Of a stretch of 64,000 nt of DNA, positions 1-11,815 are shown in pieces. The translations under genes were made by a program, and so were the position numbers. This DNA comes from Nemophila menziesii (Eukaryota; Streptophyta; Magnoliopsida; Boraginales; Hydrophyllaceae), in the NCBI GenBank assembly GCA_029959085.1, contig JARWIR010000001.1:15553730-15617729 (forward strand), written 5' to 3'. The notes under the pieces are model-generated. The model saw only the letters and a program-made list of their open reading frames with translations. It was not told the origin of the DNA and did no database searches. Position 1 is the first letter of the stretch, and each line of letters opens with the position of its first letter.

Positions 1-2405
1 CATCTATCTTTTGTATTGCATTTTTTTCATTTTGATATAATTAATATTTAAGAAAAATCAAGTAAAAATAAAATAAAATTTACTGAAAAGTAAAAAAAAA
101 AAATTTGTATATTTCTATTTTATATATAAAAGAAACAAATCTATATATGCATTAATTATTAAATAATAAAAAATAAATTAAATAGAAAAAAGTATAATTT
201 CTAATAAATAAAATGATCTATGACAAAAAATTATCAAATTATTCTTAGTTTAATTTTTTTTTACTATAAATAATTATAAAATATTAAAAATTAGAATTAA
301 AAAAATCAGGAATTTGAAATTATAAAAAAAAATTATTAATTATTAAATTTTTTATAACAAGGTAGCACTAATAAAAAGGTTTTTTTTTTCTAAATTTAAA
401 GGTATGCTTTAACCCATAGATTGATTGATAACGTGGCTCCGCCACTAGGCTTATTATCTAATGGAAAGAAGCTTAAGGCCTCTAGAGAAAATAGATTGTC
501 ATTTTTTTGCTCTCCTGTCAAATTGATGACTTTCCTACAGTAAGGATGATGTTAGGGCTTATTTATCTTATAGGAAGAAGTTTAGAGCCTTAGGATAAAA
601 TTGACAAGTTTGTGATTTTTATAAGTCAACAGATATTTTAGTCAAAGTGTAATTTTATAGAACAATTCTTATTGTGTTTTTTTTTCTTTTTTTGGAAGAT
701 GCAATAACATATTCACCATTGATAAGATAAAAAAAGATATTCTCCAAGTGTGATGTAAGTATTGAAACACGTATATTGGTAAAAAGTCTTTTTTACATCT
801 ACCAGGTATTTCAAATGTCATATCCAAAAAATAAACAATTGTGTTGTCACTATCTGGGAGTATTGATGTGATACTCAAGTCAAAAAGTGTATAAGCCGGA
901 GGCCCTCAGATAAAATCTGGTGAGTATAACTTTGTAAGAAAGTAAGTTGAAATGTACAAGATACATTACAGATGGAGTAGTTAACTTAATGATAGTAAGT
1001 CTACTAACTTATATGCCCTGGTTGTTTTCCACAATCAAGCCGGTTTATTGAGAAATCGTGAAGACGATTGTGGTATGGCCATTAACAACATATAATTGTA
1101 ATCTCCTTTTAGACTAAAATCCTCTATTATGAGTGAATGTTGAGGTGGTATCGTTTGATCTCTACATCAATCAATAAAATTTGAATCCATACCATGAATA
1201 AGATTGAAGCGTATTCGGGTGCTACCAAATACCCCCCCCCCCCCCCCCCATTAGACTTGCATAAGTTTTTTGACTTTGGGCTTAAGTGGATCTAGCTAGC
1301 TAGACAACATCCTCGACATTCTAGGGTACATCTTTCAATTTTTTAATCTAACATTACTCTACTAAATTATCTATGCATATCCTCGATCCTTGATAGGAAT
1401 AACAGTGTGTGCAGAAGACTGGTCTCACACTTGGGCGATGTCCAACGTGTTAATTTCTCTAAAAGACTAATCACCCAAAAATAAAGGTTTGCAGATACCC
1501 CTTTTGTTCAATACACAGGTTCGCATGGAATTCTTTCATTCCTCATTTTTATCAAGAAGGAAGCATATAATCAACAAGAAGAGAAGAAGTCCTTGAAATA
1601 GCCAAAGAAGAAACAATACGCTTTCGTATACAATTTCCCATCTATATATTCTTTTTGACACCACCCCATTCATTTTTTCCACTTATAGGTTGTAATAACG
1701 ATGAACAAGAAAAATCGCTTTGATATCCCTTCTAAAAGGTCCTCAGTTTTTTTTTCTAATAATACCCCTAAAGTATGTTGAGAAACCACTCGATATCATC
1801 ATGTGGGAGCATACAATAGTTCTTTCATTGTTTATAAACTCAGTTGTGAAATATCAACTAATACAAGGAAGTGATTGATACTGGGTACATTTCTCATATG
1901 ATAGAATTTACACATCCAAGTTTTAGAGAGAGGTCCTATAAGTGAACAATGACGAGATAGTTGTATAAAATAGAAGCTTAGATATGGGATTAATGATACC
2001 ACTACCTCATTTCATCCTATATATACTAGCATATTTAATTGTATGCCTAATTCAGTTGTTACCCAATGGTTGGGGCCACATAGTAGGTTTTTATGTAAAT
2101 TTAAGAACGAATCCCAAATTATTCTTACTATGAAGATCTTTTGCTCATGATTCTTGTTGTGAGATATCGGTGGTGAAAAGGTAGCTGGTTCGGGCAATTA
2201 TATGATAAATAAACTATAATAAATGAAGATAAAGCACACACCTGAGACGACTATGATAAACTCTTTGCAAGTGAATGGATCGTTTGCAAGTAATAAGTAA
2301 GTAAAACAAATATCAATTGCAGGGACTTCAAAAGTAAGTTTGCAAATTGTGATATTACTAAGTGTACTAGAAAAAGTTGATAAAATAATACGCAAAGACA
2401 CTAAC
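1..2405. other. AT-rich non-coding sequence, no gene recognised
   Basis: The first 360 bases are extremely AT-rich with homopolymer A and T runs. A run of 18 C lies at 1232-1249, a likely sequencing or polymerase-slippage hotspot. Short open frames on the reverse strand (near 669-878 and 2012-2401) have no recognisable domain and look accidental. Parts such as 1380-1700 may be decayed retroelement, but I cannot name a family. Confidence 0.5.
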
Positions 2406-2409
2406 TAAG

Positions 2410-2965
2410 ACTCAAATTAAAGACAGAAAAATAAAACATGAAAGAGAAGCTATGAGAGTTTAGCTCAAGAATCAGCAAGTAATCCCCACTAGCCTTGTTT
2501 TACGTTTATTATTTAAAGGAGAATCGTGTGATATAAAAGCATTAGTTGGGATTCTAAATTCCTCCTAACTCCCGTCAGGGTAGCTTAGGGGGCAACCTCA
2601 ACACTAACATGGGACTTGGGTAAACGGGCCCTGGGCATGATTGGTGGTTAGATCTAATTTTATTGACTATCTAGTTAGTCAAGCCCGTTAGGATCACTAC
2701 CACACACTAAACGATTAAGTGTTGTGTCTACAACTGAATCCCCCGCCATGGTGACAATCCAACTACTAATGGGGTAGCAGCCCTATACTTGGCCATAGCA
2801 AGGACTACACACATATATCAAACTCAAAATACAGATCTATCACGAATAATTCAATTAAATATAAATCCCAAATTCAAATAAAGCATAAAACAAGTGTAGG
2901 ATTCATACCCATATTTTATTCTCAAGCTAAATATAATTAGTTCATACTAAGGAAAAAAACAAGCA
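2410..2965 (-). repeat. LTR remnant, same family as the tandem LTRs at 46-49 kb
   Basis: Read on the reverse strand this segment follows the order of landmarks in the LTRs at 46127-49256. These are a stretch resembling 'TTTCCTTAGTATGAACTAA', then the 'TAGTTAG...ACTATCTAGTTAG' region, then 'CCTGACGGGAGTTAGGAGGAATTTAGAATCC', quoted here only as scattered matches, and finally the 'TTGAGCTAAACTCTCATAGC' region near 2450-2475. It lacks the terminal CACCCTAGGCGACAC motif and any primer-binding site, so it is a truncated solo fragment. The call rests on similarity read by eye. Confidence 0.6.
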
Positions 2966-3166
2966 ATTTATAATATCATATTCAAGTTCAAAAGAAAATA
3001 TAGAATGAGAATACTATACTTATTGCTGAAAACTGATAAACAAAAGGGTAGGAATGGCATGAATAGCTTCCCAGCTCCTTCTCTTCTACTCTATTGTTCC
3101 AAGCGGCTTCATGGTCTTTTTATGATTAGGTACTGACCAAAGATGATTTTCTTAAGGTAAAAGTTG

Positions 3167-3170
<4 letters not shown>

Positions 3171-3210
<40 letters not shown>
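3171..3210. repeat. (CA)n(TA)n microsatellite
   Basis: An uninterrupted CA run (about 3171-3197) passes directly into a TA run that ends just before the 5' end of the small Helitron at 3213. Confidence 0.9.
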
Positions 3211-3211
<1 letters not shown>

Positions 3212-3212
3212 A

Positions 3213-3436
3213 TCTATATTATATTTCAGAGTTTTTTTAACGGTCCAGATTTACCTGCATAAGTGGTGGCCAGGATTAAATCTGGTCAAACATAAGTGGT
3301 GGCCAGGATTTAATCTGGCTAAACATAAGTAGTGGCCAGGATTGATTCTGGCCCCTTCACCCAGGGAACCTGGGTTTGATTCCCGTCAATGGAATTAATT
3401 TTTGCTTTAGTGTCTTCAGATACGGGTTTTACCTAG
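3213..3436 (+). mobile_element. Miniature non-autonomous Helitron (224 bp)
   Basis: The element starts with TCTATATTATATTTCAG right after an A and ends with CTTCAGATACGGGTTTTACCTAG right before a T. This is the Helitron pattern: 5' TC, 3' CTAG, insertion between A and T, no target duplication. The terminal hairpin (GTGTCTTCAGATAC) is degenerate. Inside are three imperfect copies of an about 33-bp unit with 'AAGTGGTGGCCAGGATT' (3259-3352). Next comes 'GGGTTTGATTCCCGTCAATG', which resembles a tRNA T-arm/B box. It has no coding capacity. The same T-arm-like block recurs at about 28447-28468 in the nested Helitron at 26526. Confidence 0.75.
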
Positions 3437-3443
3437 TATATAT

Positions 3444-3493
<50 letters not shown>
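3437..3493. repeat. (TA)n(TG)n microsatellite
   Basis: A long TA run followed by a short TG run directly abuts the 3' end of the small Helitron. Confidence 0.85.
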
Positions 3494-3496
<3 letters not shown>

Positions 3497-6480
3497 AGTT
3501 TGGACAAAATTAGGGTTTAGGGCTAGGTTTTAGACTCCTAGTCCAACTCAACAACGTTTTCCTTATAAAGTGTGTTGGTTGCAACTTAAAACCTCATAAC
3601 TTCTTTGTTACAACTCCAAATCACTAGCTGTCAGCACCCATGTCTGTAGTTAAAATACCTTTTTGGATATAATAGGGATACTTAAGTTCGTTGTATATAT
3701 TATGCAGAATTGAAATACTACATTTTTCAAATCTGGCTGGCTCACACTTTTACTTCTTAAATGTGCTCCATTTTTCCTTTTTTGCAATGAATAAGGGGTT
3801 TTCTCAATTTATTCACTTCTTATAATCATCCCAAGGTGTTATATCTTCTGAGTACCTAAGAGATACACAAATAACACACAAATTACGTGCAAAAACTCTA
3901 AAAATAGCAAAACACCAAAACTAGACGAGAAAGTGTAAAACATAGATATATGGGGAAAACCCCTAAGTAAGCACTAAATACCCCTAAAATGATGTCTTAG
4001 ATTATTCTATAATGTTAATAGAGACATCAAGACCCCCAACTCAAATTTGTGTCGTGCTAACACAATAGAAATAAGAACAATAGGGTAGTCTCTATCAGAT
4101 AAATATAGAAGAACAATGAATGGTCCTAGAGCAAAATATCCTAGCAAGTCTCATGCAGTAATGTTTAAAAACTAATGCACACATGCTTCGAGTATACAAA
4201 CAATCAAGATATCATAAATTCAAGTCCAGATTAGCTTTGCAATGCTAGAAGGAGCGGTTTTCACTTAGTTTGATATGGAGGCTATAGGGTGATCATAGGT
4301 CCTAATGTAGTATGTAATGGTGCATCTAACTACTCCCTAATCGTTCAATTGTTTATTAACCATGTAGTTAGAAATCCTAACGTATTTTTGGTTGTAATGT
4401 CGACTTAGGGATTGTATGATATGTATATTTGGATAATTTAAAGTGAGCTTTTGGCTCTCTCCTCACTAAACATAAAGAATCGCCCTAGATGTTGAGTTTC
4501 ACTCGAAGATGTTCTCACTCAAACTAGTTTTGATGCTTTATGATTAGCATCCCAAAATTACCCAATACAACTTTTTATGATGATTACATAGAAAATTCCA
4601 CTTTGCCGATCCTTTTCATATCATATTTTCTTTATTTGGTAAGTTAGCTATGACTCTCTTTCTTTTATGTGAGATGTCATGCCACTTTTTTCATATTTAT
4701 TTCTTTTTAATATTTTTCTCTTGTACCCCGACAAATGGTTAAAATAAAGATCAATAATAGCACAATTACAACTCATAAAACCCCAATACCAATATTCCCC
4801 AATGATTAATCCCACCACCCCAAACTCAATCTCTAAAGACGACTATCTTAGGGTTGTGATTCGAGTGCGGGTCATATGGATAAATCCTATCAACTAATGG
4901 GTATGGCTTGTAATGTGTCTATAAAGGCTTTAGAAAGTCTAAGAGGGGGCTAAAATGGATAATACATTCAATAAGATGGGTGAGAAAGCTAAAACGCATC
5001 AAGTGGCTTATGAAAGAACTGTCTTATTCATTTTCCTAACTTACTAGGTCTCGTTACTTTTTCACTTTTAGTTCATAGGTTAAGCAGGTTATCAACTACT
5101 TCAGACACCACGTTCTACACATCGCTCAACGCTCCCTAAGATTCAACTTTCCTTCTTACGCATTGCTTATTAATATTTTCTATCATTTACTTACTCTTTT
5201 CATGCATTTATTCTATGACGTGTTGTGACATTGTTCAAAAATATGCTACCTAATATGATTGACATAACTAAAAACATGCTCAAATAGAGACATTCACCAT
5301 ATTCTATGCCAATTCTCTAAACTATTTTTTTTTAAATTTTATGCAAAAACACAAAAAGGAGATAAGGACAATGAATCCCCATCCCCAACTCAAAACTAAG
5401 CCATGTCCCCATGACTCGAAAAGACTCTATAAAGAAATAAAATTTAAGCTAAAACTACCTAAAACACAAGAAATTAAGGAGAGAGATAAAAATACGTTAC
5501 TCGTCAGTTGTGTGGGTACCCCAGTCTTTGTTTTCTTCTCAATCGTCTCACCGATGAGGTTGCTTTTTTTTTGTTTCCTCGGGTAAATTCTTGTTCTTCT
5601 TCCCCATGATATGTCTCTTCCTCTTGAAATCTAATGCATCTGTTCTTCAAGATATTCAATGTTGTTTGGATAGTGGTTTATGAAGAATAAAGGAAGGAAT
5701 TAAGCTTACTCGTGGTTGAAAAAATCTTGAAGCCTTGATATATTTGGTGTTTTGTGGTTTTAGGAATGGATTTGATTAAAGTTATGTGTTTATGGGAGAG
5801 GTGGAGGAAGATTTGATGTTGTTATGGTGTATTGTTGAAGTTTTGGTCAAGTTTCAAGGTGTTTTAATGGAGTTTGGAATTGATATTTTTGTTTTGGTGA
5901 AGTTGGAAGAGGCTAGGAATAGGTTTTGGGGAGTTAGATTCCCTAAGAATTCGTTTATATCTTTCTAAAACGACCTATTGCGGTGTATTGCTCAGCTGAT
6001 GTCATCCTCCCATATTGTGACATGGGTGTCTCAAGAGACGATACGGCTATTGGGTGCGGTGCACTACCCGTTTGGCGCGGTGTACCGTAGGTGTAAGTTA
6101 GCTCTCGAATTTTGACTATGATTTACCCACCCGTCATGACGAATTCTTGTTCGCGCAGTGTACTGCACGATTACCGCGGTACCACAAGGTCGTCCTTTCT
6201 CTCGCAATGGAGTATGATTTCGAAGACTGGCGTGACGGTAGTGGGCGCGGTATACCGCTGGTTGCAGCTTACTTGCACGTTTTTCTCCTTTAACTCACCC
6301 GAAACTCAAAATTTTACCTACCTACTCATGAAAAACACTAACCTTTATCTCATATTATCTCTAACACATAATAGTTAAATACTAACTTAATAATGTACAC
6401 TACAAATCTTAAAATTTAAACTATGAAAGTAATAAACAAGGAATGTCTCTCAAGGGAACTTTTGTTTAACGTCATTCAAA
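3494..6480. other. Non-coding, probably decayed retroelement; no gene recognised
   Basis: No reading frame has a recognisable domain. The segment 5978-6255 is denser in G+C and holds several variants of one short palindromic word (listed separately). The region may be the decayed 3' part of the reverse-strand gypsy element whose protease lies at 6840-7660, but I cannot prove continuity. Confidence 0.4.
5978..6255. repeat. Cluster of dyad motif GCGGTGTACCGC variants
   Basis: At least six versions occur in under 300 bases: TGCGGTGTATTGCT, TGCGGTGCACTACC, CGCGGTGTACCGTAG, CGCAGTGTACTGCACG, CCGCGGTACCACA and CGCGGTATACCGCTGG. Each is a near-palindrome around GTRYAC. The spacing is irregular, so it is not a simple tandem repeat. 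Function is unknown. Confidence 0.6.
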
Positions 6481-6839
6481 GTTAGACCTGTTACCTCAGT
6501 TACTTCTTTTTGATATAGCCTCCCCAACAACCGGTGAGCCTATCAACATCTACCAACTTGAGTTTGCAACTTCTCTTAGCTTTTACCTCCATCACTTTTG
6601 CTGAAACAACTCGAGTGACGAGGATCAACCCCATCCAAGAACTCTTATGCTTGAATGGTTTGTTTTCAGGGTTGGGAGCTTTTCCTGCTACCTCGTCTCC
6701 CACCCCAAACTCATCTTTTGCTTACTTTCTTAAAGTGTCTTGGGGGCTCAGAGAAATTGATTTCTCTATCACACTTCGAAATGTCGAGACTCCTCATGAC
6801 TCATTTTTCTTCTTCTCTCCCAAAACATAGAGGGTTTCA

Positions 6840-7660
6840 GATTCGTCTTCAATACTGAGGGTCACAGCCCCCTCATTCACATTGACTATGTTGCAGCTTG
6901 TGGCCATGAATGGAAGTCGAAGTATGAACATGACGTTCTAATATGGATCATAGTCAAGAATAATAAAATATTTCGGAATAACGAGATTACCCACTTAGAC
7001 GAGCACGTCCTAGATTACTCCCCATGGATTTGTTGTAGATCGATCCGCCAATTGCAAGATGACAGATGTTGGTTTGGCATCTCCAATACCAATCTTATCA
7101 AACACATTTTTGGGCATGAGATTACACTCGCACCTAAATCACACATCGCCTTTCCTTCAAACATATTTCCTGTTTTGATTGGGAGTTTGAAACCTCCAGG
7201 ATCATTAAGCTTTGGTTGTAACTTTTGCTGAACTTGCGTCGATATCCCTTTGGTGGGTGCCATAGTATTGGACTTTGTGATCTTATTCTTCTTGAAGAGT
7301 GTCTCCATGAAGAATCGTTGATAGTTTTGATTCTTCTCAACGGCTTCAAGTAAAGGGACGTTGATTTTCACTTGATTTAACGTCTCTATGAAATTCTTGT
7401 ACTCTCAATCGCCCTTTGGGTAAGCGATTCGTAATGGATATGGTTGTGGAAAACGGATGTGTATGGGAAACGGGCCCGCCATACTATTTTCTTGCACCCT
7501 CGGAGTATCAACCACCGCTTTTGGCTTCTTAACCACATCTTCCTCAACCTCTTTTGTTGTGTGTCTATGCTTGTGTGTCTAGGGATCACTTTTGTGAAGT
7601 GCTTGATTGCAAGGCATGGGAGGTTGCAGTAGATTCTCCAATGCAAGCATAAGTTTTAAA
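6840..7660 (-). pseudogene. Ty3/gypsy (Athila/Tat-like) gag-protease remnant
   Basis: On the reverse strand a frame at 7371-7015 reads through a pre-protease linker (NVPLLEAVEKNQNYQRFF) into the retropepsin motif CDLGAS, the usual aspartic-protease signature of this lineage. The downstream part continues in another frame at 7000-6840 with ILDYDP and INVNEGAVTLS-like residues typical of the end of the protease domain. Upstream, near 7440-7385, the reading continues toward FIETLNQVKINVPL but meets an in-frame stop after YPKGD. At least one frameshift and two stops break it. No reverse transcriptase follows, so this is a dead fragment. Retropepsin normally cleaves the element's own polyprotein. 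Confidence 0.8.
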
Positions 7661-8069
7661 CATTCTTAAAGACTGTCTACTTGCTCGAGACTTGGATGAT
7701 ACTAAAGTAATTGTGGAGAGCCACTGCCTTCAAGTTATACAACCTTTGCAGAGTAAATTGTAAGTTTTTAATCCCGCAATTTGTAACATTATTAATAGTA
7801 TTTATTTAGTTTTTGAACTTTGTAGACCTATCTCTAATTGGACAAGTAGAGATATGATTATAATAGCCAACTAGATCGTCAAACATAAGTTAGACGACAA
7901 TAATGATAGGCACATGCTTTGACACTCTCCTAAAACAGCTATCTTTAATGACGAAGCCGTTTCTTTTGGAATTGGATAAGTTTTGTAATGACATCTATTT
8001 TATTATTAAGTAAACATTTGGGGAAAAAAATGTCAATATAGAAAGAAACTGATGTTGTTAAACCGAAAG
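7661..8069. other. Intergenic, no feature recognised
   Basis: AT-rich sequence between the gypsy fragment and the conserved upstream region of the first Transposase_24 gene. No domain, RNA gene or repeat was recognised. Confidence 0.5.
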
Positions 8070-8765
8070 TTTAAAACACCTACCTACTAATTTTTTTCGC
8101 CCCCTATTAATATTTTAGGTTTAAAGTAAAATTAACAAGACCAAAAATCACACTCTCTCCTCCTATTACCATTGGGCTTCTCTTTTCTAGCCCTTCGACG
8201 ACGCTACCGTTACGACACTGAGATCGGTAAAGGTACAGCCGATGCTATTATTCTTTATATGTGTATATATAAATATATAGGTGTAAATGTGTGTGTGTTT
8301 ATCTGTGTATATAACGATTGTAGAACGGGTAATAAGTTGTCTTTTAAGAGAATGCCCAGCGATAAGGGCTGTGCTCGAATTGTTTCACATATACTTTGAT
8401 TAAACTTTTAATGAACTTTTCATCCAATCCGGACTAATTAGTATTAAATTGTAATGTGGTACTCGGAATTTACTGGGTAGGGTTGGGTAGACTCCAGGTA
8501 GGGCTCCTGGGATAATTTAATTGCGTTTATATGAAGTGAGTAAATCAGAATTTAACATTTGGCAAATTTTTTAGCCCTACTAGGTATTTTAGCCCCCTTT
8601 GAGTATCTAGCGATTGTTAAGGCGCTCCACAGATTCTCATTTGCTTTTACTTCTAAGTTATAGCTTAAAAATTCATTTCTCCTTTTCACGTGGATCTTGA
8701 CTACATAATCTTGATTGTTTGCAGGTTTTGAGAATAGTTTTGTTGATTCAACAAAATTTGAAGCA
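8070..8765 (+). promoter_or_regulatory. Upstream/leader region of the first Transposase_24 gene, shared with the second
   Basis: This block aligns by eye with 18140-18456 in front of the second gene. Shared landmarks are 'CCTATTNNTATTTTAG.TTTAAA', 'GAGATCGGT', 'AAAGGTACAG', 'GTATATAACG' and, just before the coding start, 'CTTGACTACATAATCT' followed by TTTGCAG. The last is a good acceptor, so I infer a 5'-UTR intron running from about AAAG|GTACAG (near 8231) to GCAG at about 8723. The shared upstream sequence implies that the first two genes are duplicates that kept their promoter. Confidence 0.6.
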
Positions 8766-10743
8766 ATGAGGTTGAGGAGTAAGGTAAAGAGTGAAAGCAT
8801 AGCAGAAATTGTGAGTGCCTCTTCATCTTCATATGGAGACACCAATTCACAATCACCATCTCCAGGTGGAGGTATTGTGTTTTCTATGCTTTCTTTATTT
8901 CTTAGCTAGCTAAACTTACTCTATATGTGCATCATCTAAGTCAAGTAATTTAACTTTTGTTGAAAGAATATCTGCTATCACACTTATACTATATATATAT
9001 TTTAAATCCATTGTCCACACTTATTTCATTTGTTAAATGATATCTGTTGACCAACAAATTAAGAATTATATTTCTATGTTTGCCTTGACTCCAGTATCAT
9101 CACATGAGGCAAGCACATCACATCATGAACAAAACAATCATGAGCAAAACAATCATGAACAAAACAATCATGAGCAAAACAATCATGAACAAAACAATCA
9201 TGAGCAAAACAATCATGAGCAAAACAATCATGAACAAAACAATCATGAACAAAACAATTCTCTGCAAAAAGGTACACCAAGAAAGGTAAGAGGGAGAACT
9301 GTATGCAAAGATATATTTTCCAATGCAGACCCGTCTAAGAAAATAAGATTGGTGCTCGACAAAAATGACCAAGCTGTTGGTGAAAGTGCTGCAAAATTGT
9401 CAAGTGCATGTGGTGTAGTTGCACGCATAAGCACCTTATGTCCCATTACTTACAATAACATTAGGCATCTTTTCAAAGACATGCAGGAACCTATTATGTC
9501 TTACATGAAGGTCAATCCTTAAACAATCCCTCTTTCATATCACTTTTTATATGGTACCATATGTCTTATTTTATTAATTACTTTTATATGTATCAGGAGC
9601 GTGTCATTATATCAAGTCACAAGGAGGAAAAGTTTATGCTAAATAGAATTGGGAATTTATGGAATAACTACAAAAGCAAGCTTAGACAAACTATATATAA
9701 AGCAGATGGAGAAGGACAATCTAAATCAGAAATTCATGCTAATGTACCCTTCGGTGTTGAGCCAACACAATGGATACAATTTGTCGATTATTGGTTAACT
9801 GAAGAAGCTATTGTAAGTATTTATACTGTGTAGGTATGTATGGTTCTCTTTACTAATTATATTTTCTATTAACAGGAAAGATCAAATAAGCATAAAGCGA
9901 TTAGACGTTTACAAAAAAGCTCACATACAACTGGTCGTAAAAGTTACGCTACAAAACGAAAGGAGATGGTAATTCAATTAGAAGCTCTTATATTTTACAA
10001 AAATTAGAATAAATGATTTTAATATAAGTATTAACATGATATTCTGTTTTGTAGGAAGATGCAAGAGAGCGTGAGGTTGGTGCTGTTGAGTTTTTTCGGG
10101 AAACTCACATTAGCAAGAATGGTCAGATGAAAGATAGTGATTGGGATGTTATGGTAATATTTTTGTAGTACTCCTTTTAGGTATATGTGTTTGTTCTTTT
10201 TTGGTATATAACTGTATTATGTATGTTTTATAGGAAAAGTGCAATGCCCTAGTGAGTGTGGTTTCACCTCAAGAGAATAAAGATCGTATACACTTGGAAA
10301 ATGAGGTGATGCTTGAGGTACAAGGTCCGGAACATTCAAAAGGGGCAAAGAAGAGGGGTTTTACTTCAACTTGGTTTGGATCTGAACCACAAACATTGAA
10401 TGAAGAATATTCTTTGGATAACAACATTATAAGCTTGACCAAATTAGTTGCTGATCTTGGGAAAGGTATAGCTGAGCAGAAGAAACGTGAAGCTGAGCTG
10501 GCGGCACACAATGTTGAGCTGGAGAAAAACGAAGCTGAGTTGGTGGAACGCAATGCTGAGTTGGAGAAACGTGAAGCTGAGCGAGAGCAACAAGTGGCTG
10601 AGCTGGAGGCGCGTAATGCTGAGCTGGAGAAACGTGAGTCTGAGAGAGAGCAACATGTAGCTGAGTTAGTGCAACGTGAAGCTGAGCGTGATGTTGAGTT
10701 TAATAAACTAAAACAAATGCTAGAAGCATTTATGCATCGCTAA
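8766..10743 (+). CDS. Transposase_24 (Ptta/En/Spm-type) coiled-coil protein, copy 1
   Basis: Six coding exons: 8766-8871, 9095-9510, 9597-9812, 9876-9968, 10055-10153, 10234-10743. All introns are GT-AG and the joined frame is 479 residues without a stop. The N-terminus is Ser-rich. Nine HEQNN repeats fill residues 46-90. A conserved region follows from about residue 99 to 310. It contains LSSACGVVARISTLCPITY, a stretch resembling the WNNYKSKLRQTIYKA helix, 'HTTGRKSYATKRKEMED' and 'GAVEFFRETHISKNGQ', which match the plant Ptta/En/Spm transposase family (Pfam Transposase_24). The C-terminal 100 residues are heptads of the type AELEKRE, a predicted coiled coil. No DDE catalytic domain and no element termini were seen. 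It could be the accessory protein of a CACTA-like element or a domesticated gene. The ATG matches the start in the other two copies. Confidence 0.85.
9124..9258 (+). repeat. 15-bp coding minisatellite (HEQNN x9)
   Basis: Nine perfect-length 15-bp units (CATGARCAAAACAAT) lie in exon 2 of the first Transposase_24 gene and encode HEQNN nine times. Units alternate between GAA and GAG codons. The second and third copies have only one HEQ-like or EQDN remnant at this place, so the array grew in this copy after duplication. Confidence 0.97.
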
Positions 10744-11815
10744 ACATGTTATTATCTCAGCTTCAATGGTTTTATATTGGCTAGTTTTCCTCCCTATTTT
10801 GTGAATGGTCTGTATTTAGTGAACTTTTGAATGTTCGGATTCATTGATTTTCAATTAAACAGGGGCATGTGTCCCGTAAGTCGGATGGTGTATTTAATTT
10901 CGTCGTTTGATTTTTTTGTTTATGTCGAATTCCCTCATCTCTACATCTATGATTTTTGGTATATAACATAATGCTTCGATATATGTTAAGTTTATTTAAA
11001 TTCTTTATTATTTAGTTTGCTAATTATTTTATCAATTTTTTCGTACTAAAGTTGAATTTGAAAATTTATAGTAAATATCAATATTGTGTTCTACATAAGT
11101 ACATATGCTAGTGGAGTTAGATTTTAGTTTATTTACAATCATAATGTACCAGGAAGTTAGATTTCCGTTTGTCTATCATCATGTGTACTAGGAAGGGTGT
11201 CATTGCGCACTACTAGTAAGAAAGTAAGTCTTGTGGGTAGAAAGCATGATGAAAGAAAGATATGGGATTCAATATTATCAGAATCAAAATAATTTTGAGT
11301 TAAAGTGTATCTTTGATGTATTTGAGACTTACCTAGAAAATTTGAGTTAAAGATTTTAAGTCTATAAAAAGTCTTTTAAAATCCGTAGAATTTGCAAGTC
11401 TATGGATTATAAAAAATCCAATAGATTCTATTAAAATCCTAATTGAATACACTCCCCTTAATTATTTAGATTTTCATTTAGAAAGAATGTTTATTTAATA
11501 AATAATTTCTTAATTAGTGCCAAGGAGGATTTTATTTCTATTTCCATTGTTTCAATTTCTAATCCATTTTACCTTTTATACGTATTAAGGAATATAAATA
11601 TTACATTGTTTAATATAAAAATATTTTTTATAAAGTTTTGATATTCAAATGTGTATGGAAATATATTTTTTGATATTTTGGGGTTATTGTTGATAACATC
11701 CTCATTAAACTCTCTAATTGTTTTTTTATGCCTTCAATAATCTTGCCTAATGAAGTAATTATTTATAGAAAACATCCCCTTTATATTTTCTATATCTTTA
11801 CTAATTCCATCACAT
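10744..11815. other. 3' flank and AT-rich intergenic sequence
   Basis: The first bases after the stop codon resemble those after the second gene (ATGTTATTAT..TCA), so a short 3'-UTR is shared. Beyond about 10900 I see only AT-rich sequence without a domain or a clear repeat. Confidence 0.5.

Noticed and set aside
1232..1249. Run of 18 C
   Set aside because: A simple homopolymer without flanking structure. Its length may not be reliable in the assembly.
9074..9372. Reverse-strand frames of Phe-Val-His-Asp-Cys and Ile-Val-Leu-Met repeats
   Set aside because: They are antisense shadows of the HEQNN minisatellite inside the first Transposase_24 gene.
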